A stretch of DNA of 64,000 bases, taken from DATHRK01 sp035465395 (GTDB taxonomy: Bacteria > Gemmatimonadota > Gemmatimonadetes > Longimicrobiales > RSA9). The DNA is taken from the NCBI GenBank assembly GCA_035465395.1, contig DATHRK010000101.1:186001-250000 (forward strand). The letters run 5' to 3'. Both the position numbers and the translations under genes were made by a program. Within the stretch, counting starts at the first letter, position 1. Each line of letters starts with the position of its first letter. Positions 50,432-60,297 of this stretch are shown here, one piece after another. The notes below the pieces were generated by a model that worked only from the letters and a program-made list of their open reading frames with translations, did no database searches and was not told the origin of the DNA.

Positions 50432-51132
50432 AGCGACCGGAATCATGGAAGGCACGCACGGCGGTGCTGCTGGCGGCGGTCGTACCCCTGATCGCAGCCG
50501 GCGCCTCCGTGCCCGCCCGGCCGCTTCCCGACGCGGGTCCGGCGATCGCCGTCCTGCACTACGACGGGGGCGGCGACTGGTACGCCAATCCTTCGGCGCT
50601 CCCCAACCTCCTCGCCGAGGCGCGCGCGCGCACGGGCATCGACTTCGTCGAGCGGCCGGCAACGGTGCGGCTCGACGATACGGCGCTGCGCGACTACCCG
50701 TACCTGTACCTCACCGGGCACGGCAACATCGCCCTCTCGGAGGCCGACGTGGTGCGGCTGAGGGCCTGGTTGCAGGACGGCGGCTTCCTGCACGCCGACG
50801 ACAACTACGGCCTCGACGAGAGCTTCCGGCGCGAGATGGCCAAGGTCTTCCCGGGCGATGCGTGGGTCGAGCTGCCGTCGGACCACGGCGTGTACCACGC
50901 GTTCTACGACCTGGAGGGCCTGCCGAAGGTCCACGAGCACGACGGCGCGCCCCCGCAGGGGCTGGGGCTGTTCCACGAAGGCCGTCTCGCGGTGTTCTAC
51001 AGCTTCGAATCGGACCTGGGAGACGGGTGGGAGGACGCGGACGTCCACGGCGACGCCGAGGCCGTCCGCGAAGCGGCGTTCCGGATGGGAGTCAACCTGC
51101 TCGTCTACGCCCTGGGCCAGGCGGCCGGATGA
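50428..51132 (+). CDS. Exported DUF4159 family protein
   Basis: 234 aa with an N-terminal hydrophobic signal (VLLAAVVPLIAAGASVPA). DUF4159 marks: IAVLHYDGGGDWYANPSALP, YPYLYLTGHGNIALSEADVV, LRAWLQDGGFLHADDNYG and DHGVYHAFYDL. The domain resembles a glutamine-amidotransferase-like fold without a nucleophile; the role is unknown. In Gemmatimonadota and Bacteroidota such genes often sit with BatA/MoxR-type genes, which are not seen here. GTG overlaps the rsmI stop. Confidence 0.85.
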   Translation: MKRPESWKARTAVLLAAVVPLIAAGASVPARPLPDAGPAIAVLHYDGGGDWYANPSALPNLLAEARARTGIDFVERPATVRLDDTALRDYPYLYLTGHGNIALSEADVVRLRAWLQDGGFLHADDNYGLDESFRREMAKVFPGDAWVELPSDHGVYHAFYDLEGLPKVHEHDGAPPQGLGLFHEGRLAVFYSFESDLGDGWEDADVHGDAEAVREAAFRMGVNLLVYALGQAAG

Positions 51133-51145
51133 GCGGGAGCCCGCG

Positions 51146-54100
51146 GTGAGCCCGGTCGAGTTCTGGAGCAGCCTGGCGGCCGCCCGCGCCGGGCTGCGGC
51201 GCTCGGCGGGGCTGGCCGTCGCGCTGGCCGTCGCCCTCGTGCTGCCGGCGCTCCTCGTCGGCACGTGGCTCGCCGTCGCGCTGCCCGCCTGGGACCGGCC
51301 GAGCGCCTGGCCGCTCGTGGTCCTCCTCGTCGGCGGGACCGCCGCGGCGCTGGTGGCTGCGTGGGCGGTGCGACGCTGGCTGCGCCCGCTCGACGCCCGC
51401 GCGGTCGCCGCGGCCGCCGAGACCGCGCGCGGCCTGCCGGACGGCAGCCTACGCGGCGCTCTGGAGCTGCGTGGCGGCTCGCCGGCCGGCACGTCCGAAG
51501 CCCTCGCCCGCCTCGCCGAGCGTCAGCTCGTCGATCGCGTAGGCGTCGCGACGCCACGCCAGCTCGCCGGACGCCTGGCGGAGCAGGGCAGGGCGCGCCT
51601 TCTCCGGCTGTCGGTCGCGGTGCTCGCTGTCGGGCTCGCGGTGACCCTCCTCGGCGCCAGCAACCCGGCGCGCGCGCGGCTCGCGTGGACGCCCCTGCTG
51701 CGGCCGCTACGCGCCCTCACGCCGCCGGAGCTGCCCGCTCTGGAGGTCACCCCCGGCAGCGTCCGGATGGCGCGGGGCGACACCCTCCGCGTGGCGATTC
51801 GGGCGCCGCGCCGCCGTCAGGTGACGATCCACTGGCGGGCGCAGGGCGAGCTGCCGGGACGTGCCCGCCTCACGGTGCGTGAGGACAGCGCGGCGCGCGT
51901 GCTCGGCGCGGTGGACGTGCCGCTGACCTACTGGGTGACCGCTCCGGACGGCGCCGCGTCCGACACGTTCGTCGTGGAGCCGCAGGATCCGCTGCTGGTG
52001 TCGGCGCTGACCGTCGACGTCGCGTACCCCGCCTACCTCGGCCGCGCGGGCGACAGCTTCGAGGGCGAGCCGCCGCCGCTGGTGCTGCCCGAGGGAAGCG
52101 TGGTGCGCGTGCGCGGCACCGCGACCCGCGCGCTGGGCCGGGCCGCGCTGCGCGGCCCCGACGGCGAGGTCGCGCTCGGCGTGGAAGGCGATCGATTCGA
52201 CGGGCGCTTCCGCCCGGCGACCTCGGGCACGTGGGGCTGGGCCCTGACCGACGGGTCGGGCGCCGTGAGCCCCGCGCCGCCGCCACCGTTCCAGGTGGCT
52301 CTGATTCCCGACGAGGCCCCCTGGGTGGAGATCCGGTTCCCGGGGGAGGACACGGAGGTCGGCCCTGACATGCAGCAGGCGGTGGTCGCCCACGCCGGCG
52401 ACGACCACGGCGTCCGGCGCGCGGCGCTCGTGAGCTGGCGTGTGGACGCGTTCGGCCAGCGCGATTCGGCGGTGCGCGCCGCGATCCCCCTCGACGGCAC
52501 GCCCGCGACGACCGCGCTGCGCACGGTTCTCCGTGCGACCGGGCGCCGGCTCCTGCCCGGGACGCGGCTCGAGTACTACGTCGAGGTGACCGATGACGGC
52601 CCGCGCGCGCAGACGGCCCGTTCCCGGACCCTGGCGTTCCGCTTTCCGGGCGCCGACGAGCTGCGCGCCCGCGTGGGCGAAGAGGCCGACGATCTCCTCC
52701 ACGGAACCGACGACCTGACCCGCGCGGCGGCCGAGCTCGAGCGCGCGACGCGGGAGCTTCAGCGTCGCATGGACGGCGGCGAGAACCGGGAAACGGGGCG
52801 GTCCGGCGGCGGACAGGAGGCGGGCGATCCCAACCGGCAGTCGCCGCTGGACTTCGAGCGCGCCGAGGACGCGCGCAACGTGCTGGACCAGCAGGAGGCG
52901 CTGCTGGAGCAGGCCGATGCGCTGCGCGAGCAGATGGAGGAGCTGAGCGAGCTGTCGCGCTCGGCGGGGCTCTCAGACCCGGAGTTCCAGGAGCGCCTGG
53001 AGCAGATCCGCGACCTCATGGACGAGGTCGCGTCAGAGGACATGCGCGCGCAACTGGAGGAGCTTCGCGAGGCGCTCGACGAGCTGGATGCCGCGCAGAC
53101 GGAAGCGGCGCTGCGCGCGCTCGCGGAGCAGCAGGAAGACCTGCGCGACCGCCTCGACCAGAGCCTGGATCTCCTGCGGCGCGCAGCGGCAGAACAGGAG
53201 ATGCGCGCGCTCGCCGACGATGCGCGGAAGCTCGCCGCCCGGCAGGACGCCGTCGCCGAGGCGCTCCGCGAGCGGGACCCGGCGGGTCGTGAGCGCACCC
53301 GGGACGCCCCGGCGCCCGCCCCCGAGCGGGCCGACTCGGCCGGCGCGCCCGAGCCGCCGGCGGGTGGGATCCGGGATTCGACGCGCGCGACGCCGCCCGA
53401 GGGGGCCAGAGGGGACGCCGACGCGCAGGGCTCGGAGCCCCGGGCCGCCGACGCGGCCGAGAACGGCGAGTCTCGCGAGGCCGGCGAACCCCGCGAGGCT
53501 CGCGATCCCGGCGAGGCCGGAGATCCGAATGAAGCCGGCGACGCCGCTGACCTGGGCGAGGCTGGCGACCCCGGTGAGGCTGGCGACCCCGGCGAGGCTG
53601 GCGACCCCGGCGAGGCTGGCGACCTCGGCGAGGCTGGCGACCCCGGGGCCGCAGGCGATCCGCGCGAGCAGCAGTCCGCGCTGGCCGAGCAGGCGGGTGG
53701 GCTGACGGAGCGCATGGACGCCCTGCAGGAGCGACTGCGACAGCTCGGCGAGGCGGGCGCCTCCGAGTCGAGCGGGGAGGCGGGCAGCGAGGCACGCGGC
53801 GCGAGCGAGGCGATGCGGGAAGCGGCGCGGCGCGCGAGTCGCGGCGAGAGCGAAGGCGCCGCCGCCTCGGGGGAGCAGGGAGCGCGCGGCATGGAGAACG
53901 CCGCCGACCTGCTCGACCGAGCGCGCGAGGCGATGTCCCAGGCGTGGCAGGACGAGACCCGGGAGGCGCTCGACCAGGCCACGCAGGAGGCGCTCTCGCT
54001 GGCCCAGCGGGAGTCGGAGCTGCTCGAGCAGATGCAGCAGGCGCGCGAGCAGAGCGGCGGCGCCTCCGAGGAGCAGATGGGGGAGATGCGGGGTGAACAG

Positions 54101-54943
54101 GCGGCGGTGCAGGAGGGGCTGGAATCGATCTCCCGCAACCTGTCCGACGCCGCCAGCCGTTCGGCGGCGATCGACCGTGAGGTGGGCGAGGCGCTCGGCG
54201 AAGCCATGCGCAACGTCCAGCAGAGCGCGAGCGCGATGGAGGGCGGCGACGGCCGGCCGCGTCTGCCGATCCAGGAGACCCAGGCGGCGGTCGACGCCAT
54301 GAACGACCTGGCTCTTTCGCTCGTTCGGAACGCGCAGCAGGCGGCGCAGTCGGGTAGCGGGACCGGGCTGGAGCAGGCGCTCCAGCAGCTCGCTCAGGCG
54401 GCGTCTCAGCAGGGACGGATCAACAACGAGGCGAGCGCGCTCTCGCCGCAGGACATGTCGGCCGCGGTGCTGTCGCGGCAGGCGCGCCGCCTCGCGGAGC
54501 GCCAGCAGGACATCGCCGGCCAGTTGCAGGGCGCCAGCCAGAACCTCGGCGGCAGCGAGGATGTGCTCGGCGACGTGGAGGCGATGGCGGCGGAGGCCGA
54601 GCAGCTCGCGCGCGAGCTGGCGGGCGGGCGCCTCAACCGCGAGGTGAGGGAGCGTCAGGAGCGGCTCTTCTACCGCATGCTGGACGCCGGCCGCTCGCTC
54701 GAGCGCGACGAGCTGGGCGACGAGCGCACCGCCGAAGCCGCGTCGGCCTTCGAGCGTCTCGACCCGGGCGCGATCGACCCATCGCTGCTGCGCGCCGGGC
54801 CCCGTTATCCGACGCCTCCCGCGGCGTTGCTGCAGCAGCTGTCCCCCGGCTATCGCCGCCTGATCCTGGACTACCTCGACCGCATCAACCGGCAGCAGGA
54901 GACGCCGCCGGCACCCTCCGACGAGCAGCCCGCCGACCGATGA
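51146..54943 (+). CDS. Giant DUF4175-like membrane protein with coiled-coil and GEAGDP repeats
   Basis: 1265 aa from GTG 51146 (VSPVEFWSSLAAARAGLR) with GGGAG 8 bases upstream. Two N-terminal membrane helices (about 22-44, 52-72) and a third near 155-173. A beta-rich domain follows (about 190-500), then a very long Glu/Gln/Arg-rich coiled coil (about 510-1240). The coiled coil is interrupted by a Pro/Ala linker with six-residue GEAGDP repeats near 800-840. Overall order matches DUF4175-type proteins. Function unknown; the stop overlaps the TPR gene. Assignment to DUF4175 is by architecture. Confidence 0.75.
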   Translation: MSPVEFWSSLAAARAGLRRSAGLAVALAVALVLPALLVGTWLAVALPAWDRPSAWPLVVLLVGGTAAALVAAWAVRRWLRPLDARAVAAAAETARGLPDGSLRGALELRGGSPAGTSEALARLAERQLVDRVGVATPRQLAGRLAEQGRARLLRLSVAVLAVGLAVTLLGASNPARARLAWTPLLRPLRALTPPELPALEVTPGSVRMARGDTLRVAIRAPRRRQVTIHWRAQGELPGRARLTVREDSAARVLGAVDVPLTYWVTAPDGAASDTFVVEPQDPLLVSALTVDVAYPAYLGRAGDSFEGEPPPLVLPEGSVVRVRGTATRALGRAALRGPDGEVALGVEGDRFDGRFRPATSGTWGWALTDGSGAVSPAPPPPFQVALIPDEAPWVEIRFPGEDTEVGPDMQQAVVAHAGDDHGVRRAALVSWRVDAFGQRDSAVRAAIPLDGTPATTALRTVLRATGRRLLPGTRLEYYVEVTDDGPRAQTARSRTLAFRFPGADELRARVGEEADDLLHGTDDLTRAAAELERATRELQRRMDGGENRETGRSGGGQEAGDPNRQSPLDFERAEDARNVLDQQEALLEQADALREQMEELSELSRSAGLSDPEFQERLEQIRDLMDEVASEDMRAQLEELREALDELDAAQTEAALRALAEQQEDLRDRLDQSLDLLRRAAAEQEMRALADDARKLAARQDAVAEALRERDPAGRERTRDAPAPAPERADSAGAPEPPAGGIRDSTRATPPEGARGDADAQGSEPRAADAAENGESREAGEPREARDPGEAGDPNEAGDAADLGEAGDPGEAGDPGEAGDPGEAGDLGEAGDPGAAGDPREQQSALAEQAGGLTERMDALQERLRQLGEAGASESSGEAGSEARGASEAMREAARRASRGESEGAAASGEQGARGMENAADLLDRAREAMSQAWQDETREALDQATQEALSLAQRESELLEQMQQAREQSGGASEEQMGEMRGEQAAVQEGLESISRNLSDAASRSAAIDREVGEALGEAMRNVQQSASAMEGGDGRPRLPIQETQAAVDAMNDLALSLVRNAQQAAQSGSGTGLEQALQQLAQAASQQGRINNEASALSPQDMSAAVLSRQARRLAERQQDIAGQLQGASQNLGGSEDVLGDVEAMAAEAEQLARELAGGRLNREVRERQERLFYRMLDAGRSLERDELGDERTAEAASAFERLDPGAIDPSLLRAGPRYPTPPAALLQQLSPGYRRLILDYLDRINRQQETPPAPSDEQPADR
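53555..53644 (+). repeat. 18-bp tandem repeat inside the DUF4175-like gene
   Basis: Five near-identical 18-base units of the form GGCGAGGCTGGCGACCCC (53555, 53573, 53591, 53609, 53627) encode GEAGDP or GEAGDL hexapeptides; degenerate units flank both sides (about 53477-53662). The repeat keeps the reading frame, so copy number can vary without breaking the gene. Confidence 0.92.
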
Positions 54944-56724
54944 ACCGCCCTCTCCTCGTCGTCGGCGCCGCGCTCGTGATCGGCTCGGTGCCCGCCGCGT
55001 CGCGCGCGCAGACGGGCCAGCCGCTCCCGCCGGAAGTTCGTACCCGCGTGGGTCAGCTCCTCCAGGAAGCCACGAGGCAGCGCAGCAGCGGAGACTACGC
55101 CGGAGCGCGCGCGAACCTGGAGGAGGCGCTGGCGGCGGACCCCGCCTCGATCGGCGGCGTGCTCCTGCTGGAGGCGGTGCTCACCGCGCAGGGCGACGTG
55201 CAGGCGCTCCTACCGTACGCGCGGGCGCTCCTGGCGACGGGCCAGCACGTCCAGCTGGGCTACCAGGTGCTGCTGCGAACGCTGTCCGCGGGCAACCGGG
55301 CGGACGCGATGGCCGCCGAAGCGGAGCACTGGGTGCGCGCTGCGCCCGACGACGCGGCGACCTACAGAGAGGTCGCCCGCATCTGGGAACGGCACGGGGA
55401 CATGGAGCGCGCGCTCGCGGTGCTCCAGCGGGGCAGGGAGCGGCTGGGCCGCACCGACGCTCTCGCGCTCGAGTTGGGAGTCGCGTACGCCCGTTTGGGC
55501 GAGGTACGGCGCGCGGTGGAGGAGCTGGATCGCGCCCTCGGGCCCTCCGCCGGAACACTGCTCGTGGTGCGCCGCTGGCTGGGCCAGGTGGAGGAATCGC
55601 GGCCGGTCGCGGACGCGCTGGTAGCGGTCCTGCTCGAGGGCTCCACGACCCGCGAGCGGCGCAACGCCGCGTTCGAGATCGCCGTCGACGCCGGCCTGCA
55701 GGAGCGCGCCCGCATTGCGGCGCTCGGCATGATCGACGGCGCGCCCGAAGCCGAGCGGACCCGGTTCCTGTCGGAGGCCGCGCGACGCGCCGGCGCCGCC
55801 AGTCTTCCCGAGCTGGAGTACTGGGCGTATCGGCAGCTTCTCGAGGGCCGCCCTACCGCCGGTCGCGCGCTGGCGATCCGCAACCGACTCGCCGAGCTGG
55901 CGCTGGCGATGGGCGACACGGCGCGAGCCCGCGCGGACTATCTGGCGATCGAACGCGAGGCGTCCGAAGGCTCGCCGCAGCGTCGCCGCGCAGCGGCGTT
56001 CGCGATCGAGCTGGCGGCCAGCTCCGGCGAAGCGGCCGCGGCGCGCGCGGCGCTGACGGAATTCCACGCCGCGTACCCGGACGCCCGCGAGTACGACCGG
56101 CTGGCCGGCGCCGTGGCGGGCGCGCTCCTGGCAAGCGGGGACGCCGAAGGCGCCCTCGAGGCCGCCGCGGACGCCGACGGGCCCCGCGCGAACATGGTGC
56201 GGGGACGCGCGTTGCTCGCGCTCGGCCGCACCGGCGAGGCGCGCGACGCCCTCATGGCCGCGGTCGCCGATCTCAGCGGTCTCGAAGCCACCCGTGCCAT
56301 CGCGCTGCTCAGCCTTCTGGACCGGCTCGACGGCGAGGGCGCCAGCCTGCTTGCCGAAGCCGTCCAGGCGCTCGACGGGGGTCACGCGGGGGCGGGGGTC
56401 GCGCTGCTCGTGGCGGGCGCCGCCAGGCTCGAGGACGAGGACGCCGCGGCGCTCCTGGACTTCGCCGCCTCCATCGCCGAGCGCGCCTCGCTGCCGGCCG
56501 AAGCCGAGGCCGCGCGGCGGCGCCTGGTGGAGCGTTTCCCCGACGCGCCCGAGAGCGCCGCGGCGCTGCTCGCCCTGGCCGAATCGCTCGGGGCACGCCC
56601 GGAGGGGCGCCTGGAGGCGCGTGTGCTGTTGGAACGGCTCATCCTCGAGCACCCCCGCAGCGCGCTGCTGCCGCGCGCGCGCCGCCTGCTGGACCGGCTC
56701 GAAGACGCGTCCGCCAATACCTGA
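54940..56724 (+). CDS. Exported TPR-rich protein
   Basis: 594 aa. Signal peptide LLVVGAALVIGSVPAASRAQ. The rest is helical, Ala/Arg/Leu-rich, with TPR-like repeats (SGDYAGARANLEEALAADPA; HGDMERALAVLQRGRERLGR; RLGEVRRAVEELDRALG; LALGRTGEARDALMAAVADL). Likely a periplasmic scaffold for the upstream DUF4175-like protein. ATG 54940 overlaps the preceding stop (ATGA), arguing for a shared complex. Confidence 0.82.
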   Translation: MNRPLLVVGAALVIGSVPAASRAQTGQPLPPEVRTRVGQLLQEATRQRSSGDYAGARANLEEALAADPASIGGVLLLEAVLTAQGDVQALLPYARALLATGQHVQLGYQVLLRTLSAGNRADAMAAEAEHWVRAAPDDAATYREVARIWERHGDMERALAVLQRGRERLGRTDALALELGVAYARLGEVRRAVEELDRALGPSAGTLLVVRRWLGQVEESRPVADALVAVLLEGSTTRERRNAAFEIAVDAGLQERARIAALGMIDGAPEAERTRFLSEAARRAGAASLPELEYWAYRQLLEGRPTAGRALAIRNRLAELALAMGDTARARADYLAIEREASEGSPQRRRAAAFAIELAASSGEAAAARAALTEFHAAYPDAREYDRLAGAVAGALLASGDAEGALEAAADADGPRANMVRGRALLALGRTGEARDALMAAVADLSGLEATRAIALLSLLDRLDGEGASLLAEAVQALDGGHAGAGVALLVAGAARLEDEDAAALLDFAASIAERASLPAEAEAARRRLVERFPDAPESAAALLALAESLGARPEGRLEARVLLERLILEHPRSALLPRARRLLDRLEDASANT

Positions 56725-56890
56725 GCGCCGGCGCCGCGACCCGGCCAGGGGCGCTTTCGAGGCCTCGCGGTGTAGGAGAGTCGTTCCCACGCACCGAGGC
56801 CGGAGCCCGGGACCGCGACGATCATCGATCCGGGCGGCCGCGGGCCGCGTGCGTGCCGCGACCACACACCCCGACCGACTGCTTCATCGC

Positions 56891-58186
56891 ATGATCCACG
56901 GCCGACAGATGCCCCGCCGCCGCACACCCCCGCGCGCCTGTCTGCTTGCGGCGCTGGCGGCGCTCGCCGTCGCCGCGCCCGCGTCGGCGCAGCACCTGAT
57001 CGTCCCCATGGACGGCGCCCAGGCCAACCACCTGAAGGCGTACGGGCTCACCTACTGGACGCTGCTGCGCGGCGAGGAAGCGGAGTGGCTCCTCAACTAC
57101 CGCGGCGGGTCCTTTTTGCTGCCCGACCGCGACGCGGTGCGCCGCGAGGCGGCGCTGCGAGGGGTGTCGGTGGAGCCCGCGACGGCCGCGGACGTGGCGC
57201 GCCTGCGGGCCGAGATCGCGGGCGCCAACATGGAGTCGGTGATCCTCGAGAAGGCGCCGGACATCGCCGTCTACACGCCGGAGTCCGCCGATCCATGGGA
57301 CGACGCGGTGACCCTGGCGCTGAGCTACGCGGAGATCCCCTATGACCGCATCTGGGACCCCGGCGTGCTGGACGGGCGGCTCAGCGACTACGACTGGCTG
57401 CACCTGCACCACGAGGACTTCACCGGCCAGTACTCCAAGTTCTACCTCAACTACGCGGGCACCGCGTGGCTCCAGGACGAGGTGCGGCGCAACGAAGCGG
57501 TCGCGCAGCGCTACGGATACCCCGACGTGCCGGCGCTCAAGAAGCAGGTCGCCGCCCGCATCCGCGACTACGTCGCCCAGGGGGGCTTCCTGTTCGCCAT
57601 GTGCACGGCAACGGAGACCATCGAGCTGGCGCTCGCTGGGGTGGGCGTGGACCTCGCCGCCGCGTTCAGCGACGGCTCCCCGATGGACCCCAACGCGAGC
57701 GGCCGCATGCGCTGGGAGCTGGCCATGGCGTTCCAGGGCGCCGAGCTCCAGACCAACCCGGGGGTGAGCGCGTTCAGCGACATCGACGGGCACCAGGTGA
57801 ACACGCCCTGGCGTGAGCCGCTGGGCCTCTTCACGCTCTTCGATTTCAGCGCCAAGTTCGATCCGGTCCCGTCGATGCTGACGCAGAACCACGAGAACGC
57901 GATCGCCGACTACTACGGCCTCACGACGTCCTTCCGGCGCGATCGGCTGCGGCCCGGCGTCATCGTCCTCGCGGAGGAGGAGGGCTCGCCCTGGGTCAAG
58001 TACGTGCACGGGAGCTTCGGCGAGGGGACGTGGACCTACCTGGGCGGTCACGACCCGGAGGACCCGCAGCACCAGATCGGCGACGCGCCCACGGACCTGG
58101 ACCTCCATCGCCATTCGCCGGGGTATCGTCTGATCCTGAACAACGTTCTATTCCCGGCGGCCCGAAAGAAGACGCTGAAGACCTGA
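56891..58186 (+). CDS. Exported protein of unknown function
   Basis: 431 aa from ATG 56891 (or 413 aa from ATG 56909). Signal peptide ACLLAALAALAVAAPASAQ. The mature sequence starts HLIVPMDGAQANHLKAYGLT; WLLNYRGGSFLLPD and LHHEDFTGQYSKFYLNYAGT are striking conserved-looking blocks. The C-terminal region (DVPALKKQVAARIRDYV; GEGTWTYLGGHDPEDPQHQI) suggests an amidotransferase-like or ThuA-like fold. I recall similar proteins being labelled asparagine synthetase B-like, but no synthetase motif is visible, so I make no functional claim. No clear ribosome site. Confidence 0.7.
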   Translation: MIHGRQMPRRRTPPRACLLAALAALAVAAPASAQHLIVPMDGAQANHLKAYGLTYWTLLRGEEAEWLLNYRGGSFLLPDRDAVRREAALRGVSVEPATAADVARLRAEIAGANMESVILEKAPDIAVYTPESADPWDDAVTLALSYAEIPYDRIWDPGVLDGRLSDYDWLHLHHEDFTGQYSKFYLNYAGTAWLQDEVRRNEAVAQRYGYPDVPALKKQVAARIRDYVAQGGFLFAMCTATETIELALAGVGVDLAAAFSDGSPMDPNASGRMRWELAMAFQGAELQTNPGVSAFSDIDGHQVNTPWREPLGLFTLFDFSAKFDPVPSMLTQNHENAIADYYGLTTSFRRDRLRPGVIVLAEEEGSPWVKYVHGSFGEGTWTYLGGHDPEDPQHQIGDAPTDLDLHRHSPGYRLILNNVLFPAARKKTLKT

Positions 58187-58254
58187 AGGACGGGAAGCCA
58201 CCGGGCCGTCGCCGGGCGCGCCGGCCCGATCGACCCCGTCCCTGGACGCGTGCC

Positions 58255-59436
58255 ATGCCCAGACTCTCCGAGCGCTACGGGGCCTTCCCCGACTATCCCC
58301 TCGCCGACGTGCCGGCGTTGAAGCGCCGCCTGCGCGAGGAGGGTCGTGACGTCATCGATCTGGGGGCGGGGGACGCCCTGCTGGCGCCGCCGCCGGCCGC
58401 GGCCGAGGCGCTCGCCCGGGCCGCCGCCGACCCCGCCATGAGCCGCTACGGGTTCCAGCTGGGGCTGCCGGCCTTCCGGGAAGCGGTCGCCGGGTGGATG
58501 GATCGGCGTTTCGGCGTCCGGCTCGATCCGTTCGCCGAGCTGCTCCCGCTCATCGGATCGAAGGAAGGCATCGCGCACCTGGCGTTCGCGTACCTGGAGC
58601 CGGGCGACGCCGCGATCCTGCCGGACCCGGGATACCAGCCGTATCGGGGCGGGACGCTGCTCGCCGGCGCCGAGCCGGTGGCGGTCCCGCTGCGGCCCGA
58701 GACGGACTTCCTGCTGCCGTTCCGGGACGTGCCGGAGGCGACGTGTCGGCGGGCCAGGATCCTCTATCTCAACTACCCGAACAACCCCACCGCGGCGATC
58801 GCGCCCGAGTCGTACCTTCGCGACGCCGTGGCCTTCTGCCGCGAGCACGACGTCCTCCTGGTCTACGACAACGCGTACAGCGAGGTCGCGTTCGACGGCT
58901 ACGTGCCGCCGAGCATCCTCGAGCTGGACGGCGCGCGCGACGTGGCCGTGGAGTTCCACTCGATGTCGAAGACCTACAACATGACCGGATGGCGGCTCGG
59001 GTGGGCGGCCGGCTCGGCGGACGTCATCGCGGCGCTGGCGCGCGTGAAGACGTTCGTGGACACCGGGGTCTTCCTGGCCGTGCAGGCCGCCGGCGCCGCC
59101 GTGCTGAACACGTCGGCCGAGTGGGTGTCCGCCAACGTCGGGGAGTTCCGGCGCCGGCGCGACGCCGCGGTGGGGGCGCTGCTGGAAGCGGGCTTCGACG
59201 TGACCCCGCCGCTCGCGACGATGTACCTGTGGGTGCCGGTGCCGGAGGGCGAGCCTTCGGAGTCGTTCGCGCGGCGCGCGCTGCTCGACGAGGCCGTCGT
59301 GGTGATGCCGGGCGCCGCGCTGGGGGCCGGCGGCGAGGGGTTCTTCCGCGTCGCGCTCACCGAGGACGCGACCCGCCTCGCCGAGGCCGGGGTGCGGCTG
59401 GGACGGGTGGCCGGGCGACTCGCGGCGGCCGGCTGA
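58255..59436 (+). CDS. PLP-dependent class I/II aminotransferase (LL-DAP aminotransferase-like)
   Basis: 393 aa. Fold-type I features: YGFQLGLPAFREAVAGWMDR, PDPGYQPYRGGTLLAGAEPV, YLNYPNNPTAAIAPESYL and YDNAYSEVAFDGY. The Schiff-base lysine is K239 in SMSKTYNMTGWRLGW. The sequence fits the LL-diaminopimelate aminotransferase/aspartate-aminotransferase-like group, which would suit lysine and wall synthesis (lysA is also in this window). Substrate cannot be decided from sequence alone. Confidence 0.87.
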   Translation: MPRLSERYGAFPDYPLADVPALKRRLREEGRDVIDLGAGDALLAPPPAAAEALARAAADPAMSRYGFQLGLPAFREAVAGWMDRRFGVRLDPFAELLPLIGSKEGIAHLAFAYLEPGDAAILPDPGYQPYRGGTLLAGAEPVAVPLRPETDFLLPFRDVPEATCRRARILYLNYPNNPTAAIAPESYLRDAVAFCREHDVLLVYDNAYSEVAFDGYVPPSILELDGARDVAVEFHSMSKTYNMTGWRLGWAAGSADVIAALARVKTFVDTGVFLAVQAAGAAVLNTSAEWVSANVGEFRRRRDAAVGALLEAGFDVTPPLATMYLWVPVPEGEPSESFARRALLDEAVVVMPGAALGAGGEGFFRVALTEDATRLAEAGVRLGRVAGRLAAAG

Positions 59437-59451
59437 GCTACCGCCCTGGCC

Positions 59452-60297
59452 ATGGCACCCGCCACCTTACCCCGACCTCGAGGCCGCCGCGCCCGCCCGG
59501 CTCGACCAGGGGCGGGGGGCGCCCCCGCCGGTCCGCCGCCGCGCCACTCGCGGACGGCCGACCGGGATCACCGCGAACGGCGGATCGGGGCGCTCGCGCT
59601 GCTCGGCTCGATCGCCCTGCACGTGGTGCTGCTCGTCCTGATCCGGTTCTCTCCGGGCCTCCGCCCGGCGAGGGTCGGGCCGCCGCCCCGCGCCGAGCCC
59701 GAGGAGGGACTCCGGCTGATGCAGTTCCGGGCGGTGGAGGGCGAGGTCGACCCACTGACCCGACCCGACGACCCGGAGTCCGTGCCGCGCCCGGCCGCGC
59801 GGCGACGGGCGGCCGCGCCGGCGGCCCCGCCCGAGGCGCCCGGGGACGCGCTCGACGCCGTCGACCGCGTGCGAATGGGCTACGCGCGCGACCCCCGGCT
59901 CTGGCGGGACCACGGGCCGGCCTACCTGCTCCCGCCGGAGACCGCGGAGGAAGCCATCATGCGCGGGCTGCTGCCGCGCCTCGCGCTGTTCAACGACTCC
60001 GTGGCGGCGGAGGCCGATCACGCCCGCCGTTCCACGGATTGGACCTTCACCGACTCGGAGGGTCGGCGCTGGGGGATCTCTCCCGAGGGCATTCACCTGG
60101 GCTCGATCACCCTGCCCCAGAGCGAGTTCAATCCGGACGAGTCGATGCGCCGGGAAGTCCAGGCGGCGCTGCGGGAGTGGTCGGAGATCCGCGACCAGGC
60201 GTACCGCGCGGGTCTCGACGAGACGTTCGAGGAGCGCGTGCGCGCGATCCGGGAGCGGGTCGAGCGCGAGCGCGCCGAACGCGGCCAGGGGGGATGA
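59452..60297 (+). CDS. TonB-like single-pass membrane protein, unknown
   Basis: 281 aa. Cytoplasmic basic Pro/Arg-rich N-terminus (1-44), one membrane helix (about 46-64, IGALALLGSIALHVVLLVLI), then a Pro/Ala-rich periplasmic linker, the layout of TonB-type proteins. The C-terminal half is charged and helical, ending in an Arg/Glu-rich coiled coil, and does not look like the TonB C-domain. Its stop overlaps the ATG of the BON-like gene. Confidence 0.65.
   Translation: MAPATLPRPRGRRARPARPGAGGAPAGPPPRHSRTADRDHRERRIGALALLGSIALHVVLLVLIRFSPGLRPARVGPPPRAEPEEGLRLMQFRAVEGEVDPLTRPDDPESVPRPAARRRAAAPAAPPEAPGDALDAVDRVRMGYARDPRLWRDHGPAYLLPPETAEEAIMRGLLPRLALFNDSVAAEADHARRSTDWTFTDSEGRRWGISPEGIHLGSITLPQSEFNPDESMRREVQAALREWSEIRDQAYRAGLDETFEERVRAIRERVERERAERGQGG

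Noticed and set aside
53477..53662. Possible CRISPR array
   Set aside because: Units are 18 bp, contiguous without spacers and in frame with a coding sequence.
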